Origin: Nageia nagi
Taxonomy: Eukaryota > Pinophyta
NCBI GenBank assembly: GCA_050084985.1
Contig: JBITNC010000001.1
Location: 50,964,001-51,028,000, forward strand
DNA: 64,000 nt
Direction of reading: 5' to 3'
Positions 48,518 to 60,720 of this stretch are shown here, piece after piece (within the stretch, counting starts at the first letter, position 1; each line of letters starts with the position of its first letter). The notes below the pieces were generated by a model. It saw nothing but the letters and a program-made list of their open reading frames with translations, searched no databases and was not told where the DNA came from. A program made the position numbers and the translations under genes.

Positions 48518-49984
48518 ATGGTATATATTAGCTTAGATATCTTAAATATATATCTACAAAATATTGAGATGTATAAATCTCAAGATGCATATCTTAAATA
48601 TATTTATACATCATATACAAATTATTAAATAAAAATACTATATGCATATATAAATATGTAATAAATTTCACATAAAGGTATTATTTATTTATAAAATATA
48701 ATATAATAACAAGTAAATATGGAAAATAAGTTATGATTAATTATAATCATCCATTTATCTAAGCGGATCAATTTAAACTATTGGATTATTGTTAAAATTA
48801 CAGAATAATGATAAATGAGCTCTCTACATCCCTCGTTTATCATTGTAGAATGCCTTTTAGCATAATATATTGTTAAAATTTAACCTTTTCTAATTCAAGG
48901 ATTGGTTTCAAAACCCACTAGAATATCACGCTACTAGACCTCATTGACCAATAAGGAAACCTATCTATTATGATGTTAGACCTTTTTTTACTCTTTGATT
49001 TCATGTTTATTCTTGAACTATTCATAGGTTCCTCCTCATCCATAGACTCCATTAGGTTTAGCTCCTATCAAGTAGCCACTAGAATTTCCTTACTATGGAC
49101 TCATCTATCTATTATTCCACCATGTAGACCTTCTTGGTACCACCAAAATAAGGTAAAAATAAAATTTTTTATCAGCCTTTTACATAATAGTTTCCCTCCA
49201 AATATTTAATCAACCATAATTTCTAAACTAGATGTCATTCAAAGTGCTAGGAAGAGAAAATCAAGGGATTCAAAGGAAGACCAATAATTTCATTTTTAAA
49301 AGGATCTAGTTTATAAATATATTATACAAATATTTGTAATCACAATCTAATTTATGAATTCTTAAGCCAAGATAATTAAATTAAGCTTGGTGATTTTATA
49401 ATGAATCTTAATTTTGTTAAAAATAATCACTTAAGTTCATAAATGATATATATTTATCTTAGACATATTTTGATAGGTCCTATAAACTATTTGGGTATAA
49501 ATGATATTAAAATATATAATTTATTCATTTATATAGAACTAATCAAATCTTTGATTCTTTATGGTGGAATATTTTTGAGAAACATTCATTCTACTATTGA
49601 ATTTTCTTTATTGTTATAGTACCTTGTATATCACTAGAATAAATTTTACTTTTAAGGAAAAACATGTAGCCACCTTTAATAATTTTTAAAGGTAAGTTTT
49701 CAACCATCGTATTTGATGGTATCATTAAAAATACCCCATACAATGATGATTATAACTTGCCATACCAATTTTTCCTCTTAATTATATATGAGGGTAGTTA
49801 TAAAACATCCTTAAAAGTGATTATTATGTCATACTAGTGGATCTTAAGTGATTTCCCTTATATATTGTATAATGACATTTATAAATTATCCTTTTATATA
49901 TTATGATAACATATATAAAATTTTACTTTCATTACCAATGAAGGTGCCTTAAAAATCACCCTCATATGATTAGTTTTGACAAAA
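48518..49984. other. AT-rich, no gene recognised
   Basis: Nothing assignable; only short open stretches. Confidence 0.4.
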
Positions 49985-51450
49985 AGAAAATAAAATCACT
50001 ATTTAACCTCTACGAATAGTCTTCCAATATGTGCCACTATGGGAGGTCTAAAATAAGGTATGGACATTTATGAAAGACTAGTTTAGAATATTTTTTCATT
50101 GAATTTTGTGGTTATGAATGCCCTAATATACATGTATTCAAAGCATGCAAGAATATATTTTCATGGGAAATAATGATCCCAATATATGTAGAAAATGGAT
50201 TTTCTGAACATGCCTTACATACTTTAGAACAAGGTATGTACATCCATGAAAGAGTAGTTGAAAATAGTTTTTCAATTAATATTTTGGTTATGAATTTCAT
50301 GATAGATATGTATGGAAAATATGCAAGAATACACAAGAGTAGGAAGTTATTTGATAAGATATATGATGTAGATACAATTACAAGGACTTGTAGGATTGGA
50401 GGACACATAATTTATGGTTACAATAAGGATATCCTTAAACTATTTGATCTGATGAATCACTTTGGAACCAACTATGATAATATAACATTGTATGTGTTCT
50501 ACTTGCATGCAACCATAAAGGTCTAGTGGATGAGGGTTGTAAATACTTTCATAGCATGAGTGGCTCTTATTGTATTATTTTCATGATGAATCATTATACA
50601 TGCATTGTTGAACTTCCTAGCCATATAAGATAGCTTGAGTAAGCTTTGAACTTCATTTCCAAAATATTTTCCTAATAGACATGCATGTAAAATGTAGAGG
50701 AGTATACAAGGCCCATGAATTATTTTTCATGATGCATTATGTAGATATAATTTCATGGAATGCAATGATTTACAACTATAGGAAGGATGCATTTAAACTC
50801 TTCTAGACCATTATAGAAGATTGGGAAGAGGGTATGAACATCTACTAAAGAGTATTTTGAAATGGATTTTCATATAAAGTTGTGATTATAAATACCTTGA
50901 TAGATATATACATAAAATATGAAATAATAAATAAGACCCAAGAATTATTTGACAAGATGCATGATGCAAATATAGTTGTATGGACTCCAATAATCATATT
51001 ACATGCATAAAATGGATATTATAAAAAGGCCCTACAAACTTTTAAGTATATGCAACTATCATGTGTAAAATAAGACTCTATAACCTCTACCAATAATCTT
51101 CTAGTATGAGCCACCATAATAGCATGTAAAGAGAGTATGGAAAACTATCAAAGAATAGTTGAAAATAATTTTTTAATGAATATTATGGTTTTACATGCCA
51201 TGATAAATATGTATACAAATTATGCAAGAATATATAAGGAATAAGAATTATTTGATAATATACATGACAAAAAAATAGTTTCATGAACTACAACGATTGA
51301 AGGATATGCAAAAATATATTTTCTAAAAATAACTTATGAAATTTTAAGAATATGCAATTATCAGACATAAAAGCAAAATCTATATATTCTAACATTATTC
51401 TTCTAGCTTTTTCTATCATGGGAGCACATAAAGAGGGTATGTATATCCAT
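49985..51450 (+). pseudogene. PPR (pentatricopeptide repeat) gene remnant
   Basis: A badly decayed PLS-type PPR gene, the family of organelle RNA-binding proteins. Repeats can be followed in shifting frames: MGGLK, stop, GMDIYERLV with VVMNALIYMYSKHARI (50,030-50,150); GMYIHERVVENSFSINILVM followed by IDMYGKYARIHKSRKLFDK in a 117-codon open stretch (50,173-50,526); VVWTPII and NGYYKKALQTFKYMQLS (50,960-51,060); IVENNFLMNIMV with MINMYTNYARIY (51,150-51,240); and GAHKEGMYIHQTLQES (51,420-51,460). The recurring GxxIHxxVxxxxFxxNxxVxNxxIDMYxKxxxI pattern is diagnostic. No start codon, targeting peptide or C-terminal E/DYW motif is visible. The end coincides with a CACTA-type terminus. Confidence 0.8.
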
Positions 51451-51454
51451 CAAA

Positions 51455-51830
51455 CACTACAAGAAAGTAGGGGTTGAGCATTAGGCATAATATCAGTCCC
51501 TAATGTATTTTATAAATTAAAAACCATTGACAATATGGATGATGTTAATGTGTCCATCAAAATAAATGATTGTATTTTCATTAGGTATTTCATTAGAACA
51601 CATCATCATTACCATTGGGATTCTCATCATCAAGTTAGTAATACCATCACAATTTCCATCATCTATATCATCAGGGATATCATCATTACTATCAATATTT
51701 ATGTCAACAAACTTAGTATTCCTATCACTATTTATGTCATATATATCATCATGAAATATAAAAAACAAGTGTTCTTTTTGTATGTTCCATCAGGAATAAT
51801 GTCAGGAAAATCGTAAGGAAATTTAAATTG
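51455..51830 (+). mobile_element. CACTA-type transposon terminus
   Basis: CACTACAAGAAAG at 51,455 matches the conserved end of plant En/Spm (CACTA) DNA transposons and sits exactly where the PPR similarity stops. The next 370 bp contain many short repeats of 'atcatca' and 'atcag(g)aat' words, as subterminal regions of such elements do. No inverted partner end (CTTGTAGTG) and no 3-bp target duplication were found to the right, so the element is truncated or buried. Confidence 0.5.
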
Positions 51831-51969
51831 AAAAAAATAATATTTGCATTTAAAAAAAAATAATTTTGAGCTTTTGCATTTTTTAGTGATATTTTTGAAT
51901 TTTTTTATTTTGTTTTTTTTTAATTTAATTGAATTAATTTTTAAATTAATTAAATCATTATAATGATTT

Positions 51970-52425
51970 TTTTTATAAGGTAAGAAGAGGGTTTTATTAG
52001 GCAGGACCCAAAACCTTCATAAAAATGTATGAAGCTTTGTATTACAAAATATTCACATCCTTAATCCCATAGTGACCATGACTAACATCTACAAGGTGGA
52101 CTAAATCAAAATCATAATCTTCTAGTATTGCTTCATCCCTAGCTATACTTCTTGGAACCATTTAGAAATTGCCACATAATAGCCTCCTTGTAGTTTGTGA
52201 TGATTTTTCCTCTATCAAAGGGATGCCCATTAGCTTAGGCTCCTCTAGATCATAGAGCAACTTGATGGCCTAACATATTTCTTTGGGTATTACCTCCAAC
52301 TTCTCTAGGTTATCCAAGCTTACCATATGTGAGCTCCACATCATCACCTTGTCCTTGCATCATGGTGAATTATGTTTCATCATTGTGAGAGTTTGCACTT
52401 ATCCCATCCACCCAACCATTCATTA
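51970..52425 (-). mobile_element. LINE 3'-tail fragment
   Basis: Starts after a T run with 'ataaggtaagaagagggttttatta', resembling the tails at 30,132 and 52,617 in layout (T run, AAGGTAA, then 'ggacccaaaa' or 'ggcccaaaa'). The remaining 350 bp is not coding in any clear frame. A 5'-truncated LINE inserted in reverse is the likely origin. Confidence 0.45.
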
Positions 52426-52450
52426 TAATGAATTTTATTGATTATATTTA

Positions 52451-52540
52451 ATTGAATTAAAATAAATTTAATTTAATTAAAATAAATTTAATTTAATTAA
52501 AATAAATTTAATTTAATTAAAATAAATTGAATATTATTAA
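52451..52540. repeat. 20-bp tandem repeat
   Basis: Three perfect 20-bp units AATAAATTTAATTTAATTAA (52,461-52,520) with partial diverged units on both sides. Confidence 0.92.
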
Positions 52541-53088
52541 ATTTAATGAAATAAACAATTTGAAACTTAGCATAATTTATAAACATAATATATAGATACT
52601 ATAAATATCAAATATTTTTTTGGTCAAAGGTAAATTTATATTAATAGTGGTTTTTTATACAAGGCCCAAAAATCTATCTTACAAAACTTGTTATGATATA
52701 TCATTAAAAAAGTGACTATCTACATTATCTTACTTTTCAATTCCATCTTTGGAAGGAGGATCCATCCATCTATGGTAACCAAAAAGAGAGTAGATGTTAG
52801 TAACATAAGAAAAAGTGTCCATCTTCATACCCTATCTTTTGTTGATCATAGCATTCTTCATCTTATCCATGAAGTTTCACCCAACCTTGATTATGTTCTC
52901 TTGTTGATTAGTCAATCTTTCCAATGGGATGCCCTTCAAAATCCTCTTGATGGTTATTTTTATTTTGTGTATTTTATGATTCCTTTCCTCTACACATATT
53001 CATCATCATATACTCATCTAATGGAATGGATAATATCATGAGACTCCCAAACATTTGTAGCCATGAAGCTAGGCTATGTGGGGAGTAA

Positions 53089-54545
53089 TTAGATAAATTT
53101 TCTCTTTTGGACTTCTTTCTTTGGTTCTTTAATTTGATCTTCAAGATCAAAGAAAACTATGTTCTTCAAATGGCTTCTTCCATGGAGTTTTTCTTCACTC
53201 TTAGCTTGATCCATCGAAGGCAACATCTCCATAACATCTCTAATTGATTTCTCAAAATTAGAAGAAATAGTGATCATAACAGTGGTTTTAGGGGTCAATA
53301 AAGTGGGTGGGTAGTAAGGGGATAAATGTGTTCGAGTCGAGGAAGGAGTTTTAGCTCAAGGAGTTGATGAGGTAGGAGGAAGTGGGGGAGATGGAGGAGG
53401 AGGAGGTTGTGGTTATGGAGGTCATGAAGGGAATGGATATTGTGGGAGTGGAGGTTAGTGAGGGGGGGCATGGAGGCCTCTTTCAAAGTGGTTCCATAAT
53501 TTGAGCTCTACTACGAGCAAATCCAACCAAAATCTTGATAAGACCTTGGTGAATGGGAATTTTTCTCTTATTTCTATGGATATATGAGTCTAAGGAGTGA
53601 TACAAAAGGTAAGGAAGGTTTACTTGAAGCTTCCCCTTAAAATGATCCATCAACATAAAATTGTAACCCCAACCTCTAAATGGCATCCTTCTAAAGTAAA
53701 CAACTTACATACTATAACTACAACACTATTTCATGGATAGACCAAAGACTTTACATGATAACTTGACTTTCTCTTTATTGGCATCAACTCATCATCCTTA
53801 AAAAATTTATAATATTAGCTTATGAAGTTTGGATATATTTAGAATGTTGAATCTCTTCATTTGTCATACCCATAGTGGTGTCAATCAGACCTATGTTAAT
53901 TATGAAGTTTAGTCAATCTACGTTAACCCTTCCTTCATCCTAGGATTCTACAACCTATTGAGACTAGTTTTTGTCATGCCCCTGGAGTGAATCTATGAAT
54001 CCTTGAATACCTACATTGCATAGGATCTCTAAAATAAATGGCTATTCCCTAAAAACCTCCCCACTTTCAAGTTCCAACCTCTTTTGACCTAGCATGGTTG
54101 TAGTTAGTTTGTAGATAGGGAGTTTCTAAAATTGCAATATAAGAATGGATATGCAAAGAATAAAATGGCCTTGATTTATCCAAGAGGTACCACTAGCCTT
54201 TACTTGATATGTTGTACACCCAATCTAAGGTGTAATCAATGACCTGTTACATCACAATCCATACCTTGGCTATGGTCTTTCCCAAAAGTCTCTAGCTATC
54301 CTTGATACATCATATGGGATCAATAATCACTATGTCTAAATATGTGTGAGTTTTATTAGATTCCACTATGGTGATCGTAATCCAATCTTCCATGATTTTC
54401 ATGATGGTATCAAGCATTGATAGTGTGAAGTTCATGTGTATCATCAATCTCCCCACCCACCCTACTAATACAATCCATCTCATTTAACCCCTTACATCGG
54501 AGGTGCTAATTTTCATTGATCATCCTAATTTTCCTATTCAAAGCC
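53089..54545 (-). pseudogene. Unrecognised ORF between LINE tail and zf-RVT
   Basis: I do not recognise this protein. A reverse-strand coding region can be followed through stops and small frameshifts: MEDWITITIVESNKTHTYLD (about 54,390), then GRVNVD, a stop and LNFIINIGLIDTTMGMTNEE (about 53,850-53,920), MPFRGWGYNFMLMDHFKGK at 53,686, NLPYLLYHSLDSYIHRNKRK, IPIHQGLIKILVG, then Ser/Thr/His/Pro-rich low complexity to about 53,100. Its plan (a short 'INxxLIxxxxGMxxE' stretch, then 'LPYLLYxSLxxxI...HQGLIKILV') recalls extra ORFs and transposon-like proteins seen in plant LTR elements, but I cannot name a family. It may have been inserted into, or transduced by, the LINE. Confidence 0.45.
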
Positions 54546-54552
54546 ATGGGTC

Positions 54553-57110
54553 TCATGTGTGATTCTTGAAAACTTCTCCTATTAAACTCTTTCTAGATTC
54601 TTCAAATTGTATGTGGAAATAAGTATCACCTTCAAAGTCTATTATCTTTTTTAATAGGAGAAGGGACCATTCAAAAATTACTTCATGGATGGTTTGCTTC
54701 AACCAATCCATATTTTCTCCCAATAATTCCTTCCAAAAATATTTTGCATAAGGGAAAATTAGGAATAAATGGTCCACCAATTCCCCACCCTTGAGATACA
54801 TCACACATCTATTTGGTGATATAATGCCTCACTTCCTCAAATTATCAATTGTTAGGATGTGCTTGTCAAAGGCCAACCAAAGGAAGTGAGCTACCTTTGG
54901 GGTCAAACCTTTGATCAAATTTTCTTAACAAGAAATTCATTTCTGAAGGAGAGAGGAGATATTTATAACTTGATTTGATAGAGTATCAACCTTTCTTATC
55001 TAATTTCCACTTTGGTGTATCCACACATTGGTCTCCTTGAGAGATAGGGATGCCCATTAATTTATTATTGATTTCATCCATAGCTTGAGCAAGATCCAAA
55101 TTTAAAGTATCTAGTAGTCTCCATTCCCTTTTTCCATGGACCAAGTGCATATAGTATTAAGCCTTAGCCTTGATTTCATTAATGGCCTAGGTTTTAAATT
55201 AATCATATTTACCTACATTCTCATGGGTTAAAACCAAATATAGTCATATCATAGAAGCTCATTAGTCTCCCATCCCTTAAAGTCCATTGGATACCATTCT
55301 AGAGAATAGTCCATGTCTTTATCAAACTCTTATAGAAAGAAGATCCAAGTGGGAAAACTTCAACTTTTAGGAATTGAGGTTCTTACTGAATAAATATTTA
55401 TCCAATTATTCTTCTTATTCTAACAAACCTATCATCCCAATTTACTTTTGAGTTCTAAATTAAACTACTAAATTGGTCTCAAGCTAATTCCTCTATCACT
55501 TTTCAGTAGTCATACCTTTTCCTAGCTAGCAAGGGCCATTCATTTTTTTCGTCCATTCCTATCAATAGAATGTTAAAATTTGATCAATCTTATGGAAAAT
55601 AGTCATTGGGATATTAAATATATAGGTATAATAAATCAACATACTTTGTAGGATAGATTTAACTAGAACATATTTTTTGGCTATAGTAAGCATGATCCCT
55701 TTATATCCTACCAATTTCTTCTAAAACTGTTCCCACAATCTTATCCATAATTCTTCTTTTGATAGGCCATATAATAGGGGCATAACAAAATAGATGCTTG
55801 GGAAATATTTGATTTAACACTCAAATATGTCAACAAATCTTTCTTTATCTATACAGGAGGGTGGGGGTAAAGAAAATTTTGCTCTTTTTGAAATTGATTT
55901 TTTGTTGAGAGGCCTCTTCATAATCTTTGAGAATTATGAGATACTATTGTGCTTCAATAATTGATGCTTGCCCCATGAGCATCTGTTATATACAAACTAC
56001 CCATGAGTAACCATAGCATAAGTAGAGGTAGGTTTAATCCTTTTAGTTCTACCTATTCTATTTCAATCATTTATTCTTCTCCCTAGCACTTCTTCCATGA
56101 TGATAAATAGATATAGGGATATGCGATCCCCTTGGTGCAACACTATTTTTGATAGGGAGAAGACAAAGTTTCACCATTGATCATGATCAAAAAGGTATTT
56201 GTAGAAATACATAGGTGGATCCATCCTCTCCATGTAGCTAAGAAACCAAACCTATTACATATTTTATCAAGAAAAGTCCAATTTACCTAGTCATATGCTT
56301 TCTCCATCTCAAGTTTCAAGAGGAAAGCTTTTGCCTGATCTTTCTATGCTGAATGGAGGACTTCATGGATTTCAATAATACTATCTATAATTTTCCTTCC
56401 CTTGATAAATCCACCCTACTCATATGATATGATAAGGGGGAGAGTGGTATTTAGCCTATTCACAAATGTTTTTCTAATTATTTTATATACCACATTACAT
56501 AGACTAATAGGCCTAAAATTTTTGAACTTTTTTGCATCTATCACCTTAGGTATTAGGGAAAAGAAAATTGCATTCTATTCCTTTAACAACTACCCATATG
56601 AAAGAATTCATAAAAACCTCTTTATTGATAATGTGCCAAAAGGCAACAAAAAATTCAATAGGGAATCTATCCAGCCTTGAAGATTTATTCCTACCCATAT
56701 CTTTTGACTGTAGCTTTAACTTCTATCATGGAAAGAGGTTTAGTGAGAGTTCTATTTTGCTTTTGTATGATGATGTGTGGGATATGGTCCAACAAATCAT
56801 CCATTTCTTATTTATATACTTACTCATAAAAAGATAACAATTGCTCAAAATATCTAATCCTAATTGTTCTTATCTCATTCAAATATTGAGATAATATGTA
56901 TCTTCTCTCTAAATTTATTTGATTTGGTTTACCACCCTATTTTTGAAAGTTGTTAATTTGAAGAAATGAGTGTTCATGTCCCTATTCATCATCCAATACA
57001 CCCATAATTTTTGAATGAAGTGTGCCTCTTCTTGGGCTAATACCATATGAAATTCACATAACTTTTCAATTTCCATATGCATCACTACAATATCCCCCTC
57101 TAATCTCAAA
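54553..57110 (-). pseudogene. LINE reverse transcriptase and zf-RVT region
   Basis: ORF2 C-terminal part of an L1-type LINE. From 57,109: EEAHFIQKLWVYWMMNRDMN followed by THFFK, the conserved linker between endonuclease and reverse transcriptase. Near 56,290-56,420: YEQGGFIKGRKIIDSIIEIH and LKLEMEKAYDQV-type sequence (Q a stop), where the usual LDMSKAYD has Glu in place of the first Asp. Near 56,150: MINGETLSS and the GDP/GD-type 'KGIAYP' remnant. Near 54,870-54,800: KVAHFLWLAFDKHILTIDNL, and at 54,553-54,804 MYLKGGELVDHLFLIFPYAK, the zf-RVT domain. Frameshifts and stops are frequent. Confidence 0.8.
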
Positions 57111-57285
57111 TATTTTATGATCTATGTCCATTAATTTAGCCTGTATATTTTCTTTTTGGTTCTATACATTCCCAAACACTTATTTGTTCCATATTTTTAG
57201 ATTCTATTTTACATACTAAAGTTTTTTGGTCAAACTAAATATTTTGGATCCATGAATTATGGTATTCTACCATTCTTTATGTTGG

Positions 57286-57651
57286 AGTCCAAATCTAGGT
57301 GGCTTAACCACATGATCTCAAACCTAAATGGGTTAAATTCTTATCTTGTTGCTATTATCCATAGGACAAGTGGAGGGGATTATGATTCAATCTAATTTGC
57401 AAATATGAATTTAGGAATACATATGGAAATGTTAGAATTAAATATTTTGAAATAAGAATTCTATCTAATATATATAGAATGGATGCCATACCTTTTTTCC
57501 AATTTGACCTTATGTACTCACTACCATGAAGATCTAGATCCAATAGATTTGTATCATTGATAAAATTACACAAGTCTTTTATTGATTCCATTTTAGCATC
57601 ATCAAAAGATCCACCTAGCTTCTTAGATGAATCCTTAGGTATGTTAAAATA
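57286..57651 (-). pseudogene. LINE endonuclease, C-terminal half
   Basis: Reverse reading from 57,646: NIPKDSSKKLGGSFDDAKME, DLCNFINDTNLLDLDLHGSE and LDRILISKYL, the second half of an APE-type endonuclease that nicks target DNA. An open frame runs 57,355-57,774, but its first part comes from the chromovirus LTR. The expected SDH near the end reads as 'NHNP'. It is directly continuous, once the chromovirus and one target copy are removed, with the part at 63,372. Confidence 0.8.
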
Positions 57652-58047
57652 TGTTATGATGCTACAAATATGAAAAATGAAAATATTAAATAAATGAAAT
57701 GAATATTGATTTAAAATAGGAAAATGAAAACTATCTATTGGAAATAACAAAGCATGCATTGGTAAATAGAACATGAAATAGCATCAATAAGTAGATAAGG
57801 TAGGATTTTACTAAATAGTAATAGAATCATAGGTCACTTCAAGGGGGATACCTCCTTACAACTCCAAAGGAAAAAAATAATGTTTAAGATCCTTTCTCCA
57901 CACACTTCTATCTATTTATAATAAACTAACCCTAATAGTAATGCAAAATCAGGCCCCACCCTTACAATCATAATATTACAATATAGGATGATAATTTAAT
58001 AAAATAATAATAATAACACTAAAATGTTAGAATGTGGGATCCTAACA
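57652..58047 (-). repeat. Chromovirus 3' LTR
   Basis: 396 bp; a TATA box (TATAAATAGA) is on the reverse strand at 57,911-57,920. Confidence 0.92.
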
Positions 58048-58065
58048 TGCCAACCCCCTTGGGAT
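58048..58065 (-). other. Chromovirus polypurine tract
   Basis: On the reverse strand CCCAAGGGGGTTGGCA abuts the LTR start TGTTAGG. Confidence 0.75.
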
Positions 58066-58104
58066 GAAGCTTTATTCTCAAAGCTTGAAGTGTGGAAACT
58101 ATTA

Positions 58105-59350
58105 CTATAGTTGATGAAGGATTTCCCATGTTGCATCTTTTGGTGCCATGCCTTGCCACTGCATAAGGACTTCTATGATGGAGCGATTACAAAGCTATCA
58201 TGAGCATTGATCGAGAAATACCTCAAGTACAAATACCATTGATCCATACTCTACCAACTTAGGTAATTATGTTTGAACCCAAACCTCTAATCCAACTACT
58301 TTCTTGAGGCAAGAGACATGAAACACTAGGTGAATCTTGGAATAAGTAGAAAGCTCTAATTTGTATGTAGCTGGGCCAATGTGTTGTAACACCTTGTAAG
58401 GACCATAAAAATTTAAGGCTAATTTTTGAGAGCATTTCATTTTTAAGGATTTTTAGCAATAAGATTGTAGCCTCAGAAAGACCATGTTATCTACCTGGAA
58501 CTCCCTTTCCATATGTTGCTAATTAGCCTATTGTTTCATATGGTGTTGGGCTATCTCAAGGTTATCCTTAAGAAAATGAAGAATATCATCCCAAGTAACT
58601 AAAGCTAAGTCAACTACCTAAACTTTACTAGTACCTGCAACATATGAGGTAACTATTGGTGGAGCTTGTCCATACACTACTTCATAGGGGTCATCTTGCT
58701 GGTAGAATGATAAGATGTATTATACCACCAGTCAACCAAGGGAAGCCATCATACCCAATGCATAGGTTATGCTGAAGCAAAATAACATAAGTGATATGTT
58801 GAGCTCATATTTAGTTGGGTACCTTGCAATTTAAAAAGATCTTACCATAAATGAATTGCAAAAGTGGGATCACAATCATTGAAAATCATCTCTAGCATGC
58901 CATGTAGTTTGAAAATTATATCCAAGAATAATTGTGCTATTATCACTACTTTGTAGGGATGAGCCAATGAACCAAAATGAGCATATTGGATAAGCGATCA
59001 ACCACCACTAGAATAACTGATTTACCATGAGATTTAGGAAGGCCTTCAATGAAATCCATTGAGATATCAATCCATGTATGGGTAGGTATGTGGAGAGGTT
59101 GAAGGAGTCCCAGAGTACCCACTGTCTCACCCTTTTATCATTGACACACATCATAAGCTACCACAAACTGCTTGATATCCAATTTCATACCTATCTAATA
59201 GAACAATCATGCCACTCACTTATAGGTTTTCAAAAATCCTTCATGTACTGATGTAGGTGTGGAATGCAATTTGGAAAGTATTTTTTATTTATATTTTAAA
59301 GGAGATGGTAATAAAATTTGACCTTTGAATCTCAAAATACCATCATGCCA
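58105..59350 (-). pseudogene. Chromovirus integrase and chromodomain
   Basis: The integrase region includes GMKLDIKQFVVAYDVCQ (zinc-binding side), [20 protein letters not shown] with [20 protein letters not shown], the catalytic core whose two Asp positions (WxDISxDF, VVVDR) are present. The GPY/F module follows near 58,400 ([20 protein letters not shown]). The C-terminus near 58,120-58,230 reads SIIEVLMQWQGMAPKDATWE, a chromodomain, which in chromoviruses steers integration to marked chromatin. Stops and frameshifts are frequent. Confidence 0.88.
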
Positions 59351-59449
59351 TGTATGGTGTGGTTTACTCATGGGGTCTTGAGTGATCTATTTTAGCAATT
59401 CTTGTGTGGAGCTATCTTCTACCCACTCTTATTTAAATTTATCCAACCA

Positions 59450-59870
59450 TTAAGGAATAGGAGATGAAAGATCTTGCAATGCTATTTGATCTTCAAAATT
59501 TCTAAACAAAGCATTAGCAACCACATTCTCCTTACCTTTATGGTATACTATCTCATAATCATACCTCAATAGTTTGGTCACCCATTTTTGTTGCTCAAGC
59601 ATAGAAATGCATTGCTCATTGAAAAATTTCAAACTATGATGATCTATGAGTATTATGAAATGGCAACCAAAGAGATATAGTCTCCAATGTTGAACTGCAT
59701 GAATGATGATGAACATTCCTTTTTCATAAGTGGATTTGCCCAAATTTTTTCTAGAGAGTGCTCTACTAGTGAATGCCAAGGGATGCCCCTCCTACATTAA
59801 TACTACCCTGATTCCTACTCCATAAGCATCACTTTCTATCACAAAGGTTTTAGAAAAATCTAGCATTGCT
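59450..59870 (-). pseudogene. Chromovirus RNase H
   Basis: The 109-codon open frame at 59,450-59,779 gives MAFTSRALSRKNLGKSTYEK, LYLFGCHFIILIDHHSLKFF and KGKENVVANALFR, the gypsy RNase H tail. The usual NVVADALSR has Asp changed to Asn. The SYASRxL start and the T-D-H-x-S-L equivalent (IDHHSL) are recognisable. Confidence 0.9.
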
Positions 59871-60087
59871 AATACCAGGGTGGTACACATCACCTCCGTG
59901 AGCTTAAGGAAAGCTACCTTAGCTTGAGAGAACATTGGAATACATTCTTTTTCAACAACATGGGTAGAGATGCTGCAATCTTGCCATAATCTTTCACAAA
60001 TTTCCTATAATAACCTATCAACTCCAAGAATCCTCAAAGACTTTTCAAAGATGTAGGAATAGAGTAGTTTTGCGTGTCAGTAATCTT
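59871..60087 (-). other. Chromovirus RT-RNase H connection
   Basis: Decayed connection region; GFLELIGYYRKFVKDYGKI-type text is visible around 59,990-60,040 with a stop and shifts. Confidence 0.7.
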
Positions 60088-60720
60088 TTATGAATCCACC
60101 TTAACTCCCTCTTTGAATATAAAATGGCCTAAGTAATCAATTTCCCTCTTACCAAATGAACATTTTGATTTTTTTGCATATAGTTGGTGTTCCTTCAAAA
60201 TTTTTAAGGTTTTTTCAACATGTACCACATGTTCTTGCCATGTCTTATTGTAGGTCAAGATATCATCAAAGAAAACTAAAATGAACTTCTTGAGGAATGG
60301 AAAAAACACCTGATTTATTAAACTTTGAAATGTGGATGGAGAATTTGTGAGGCCAAAAGGCATGCTCAAGAACTCATAATGGCACTCATGGGTGCAAATG
60401 TAGTTTTCAATATATCCTCCTCCTTGAGGTAGATTTGGTGATACCTAGATCGTAGGTCTATCTTGGAAAAATATCTTGCCCCATGTAGTTCATCCAATAA
60501 TTCATCAATGAATAGAATAGAAAATTTATCATTGATGGTAATTTTGTTAAGGAACCTGAAATCCACACACATATGCTAGGAACCATCTTTCTTATGAACT
60601 AATATAATTGGGGAAGAATATGGGCTTATGATAGGTTCGATTACTCCTGCATCCAATAGTTCCTTAACCAATTTTTCAATTTCATTTTTTTGTAAATAGG
60701 GATACTGATAAGGATAAATG
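60088..60720 (-). pseudogene. Chromovirus reverse transcriptase
   Basis: From 60,715: NEIEKLVKELLDAGVIEPII, SPYSSPIILVHKKDGS, then [20 protein letters not shown] and [13 protein letters not shown] with the first catalytic Asp intact. After a one-step shift: MSMPFGLTNSPSTFQSLINQ and LVFFDDILTYN, the F-x-DD active-site box, followed by KSKCSFGKREIDYLGHFIF. Only a few lesions separate this from an open frame, for example the stop after DGS where Trp or Gln is expected. Confidence 0.92.

Larger units (their letters stand above)
52617..57651 (-). mobile_element. LINE (L1-type), 3' part
   Basis: Reverse-strand non-LTR retrotransposon. The 3' tail (52,617-52,790) is shared with the copy at 30,132. 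It extends through zinc-finger and reverse transcriptase regions to the endonuclease, where a chromovirus has inserted; the rest continues at 63,372-64,000. The tail is preceded on its outer side by a T run, that is poly(A) on the reverse strand. About 1.8 kb between tail and zinc finger holds an extra, unrecognised ORF. Confidence 0.8.

Noticed and set aside
60620-60660. tRNA-like ggttcgatta string
   Set aside because: No cloverleaf arms around it; lies inside the chromovirus reverse transcriptase.
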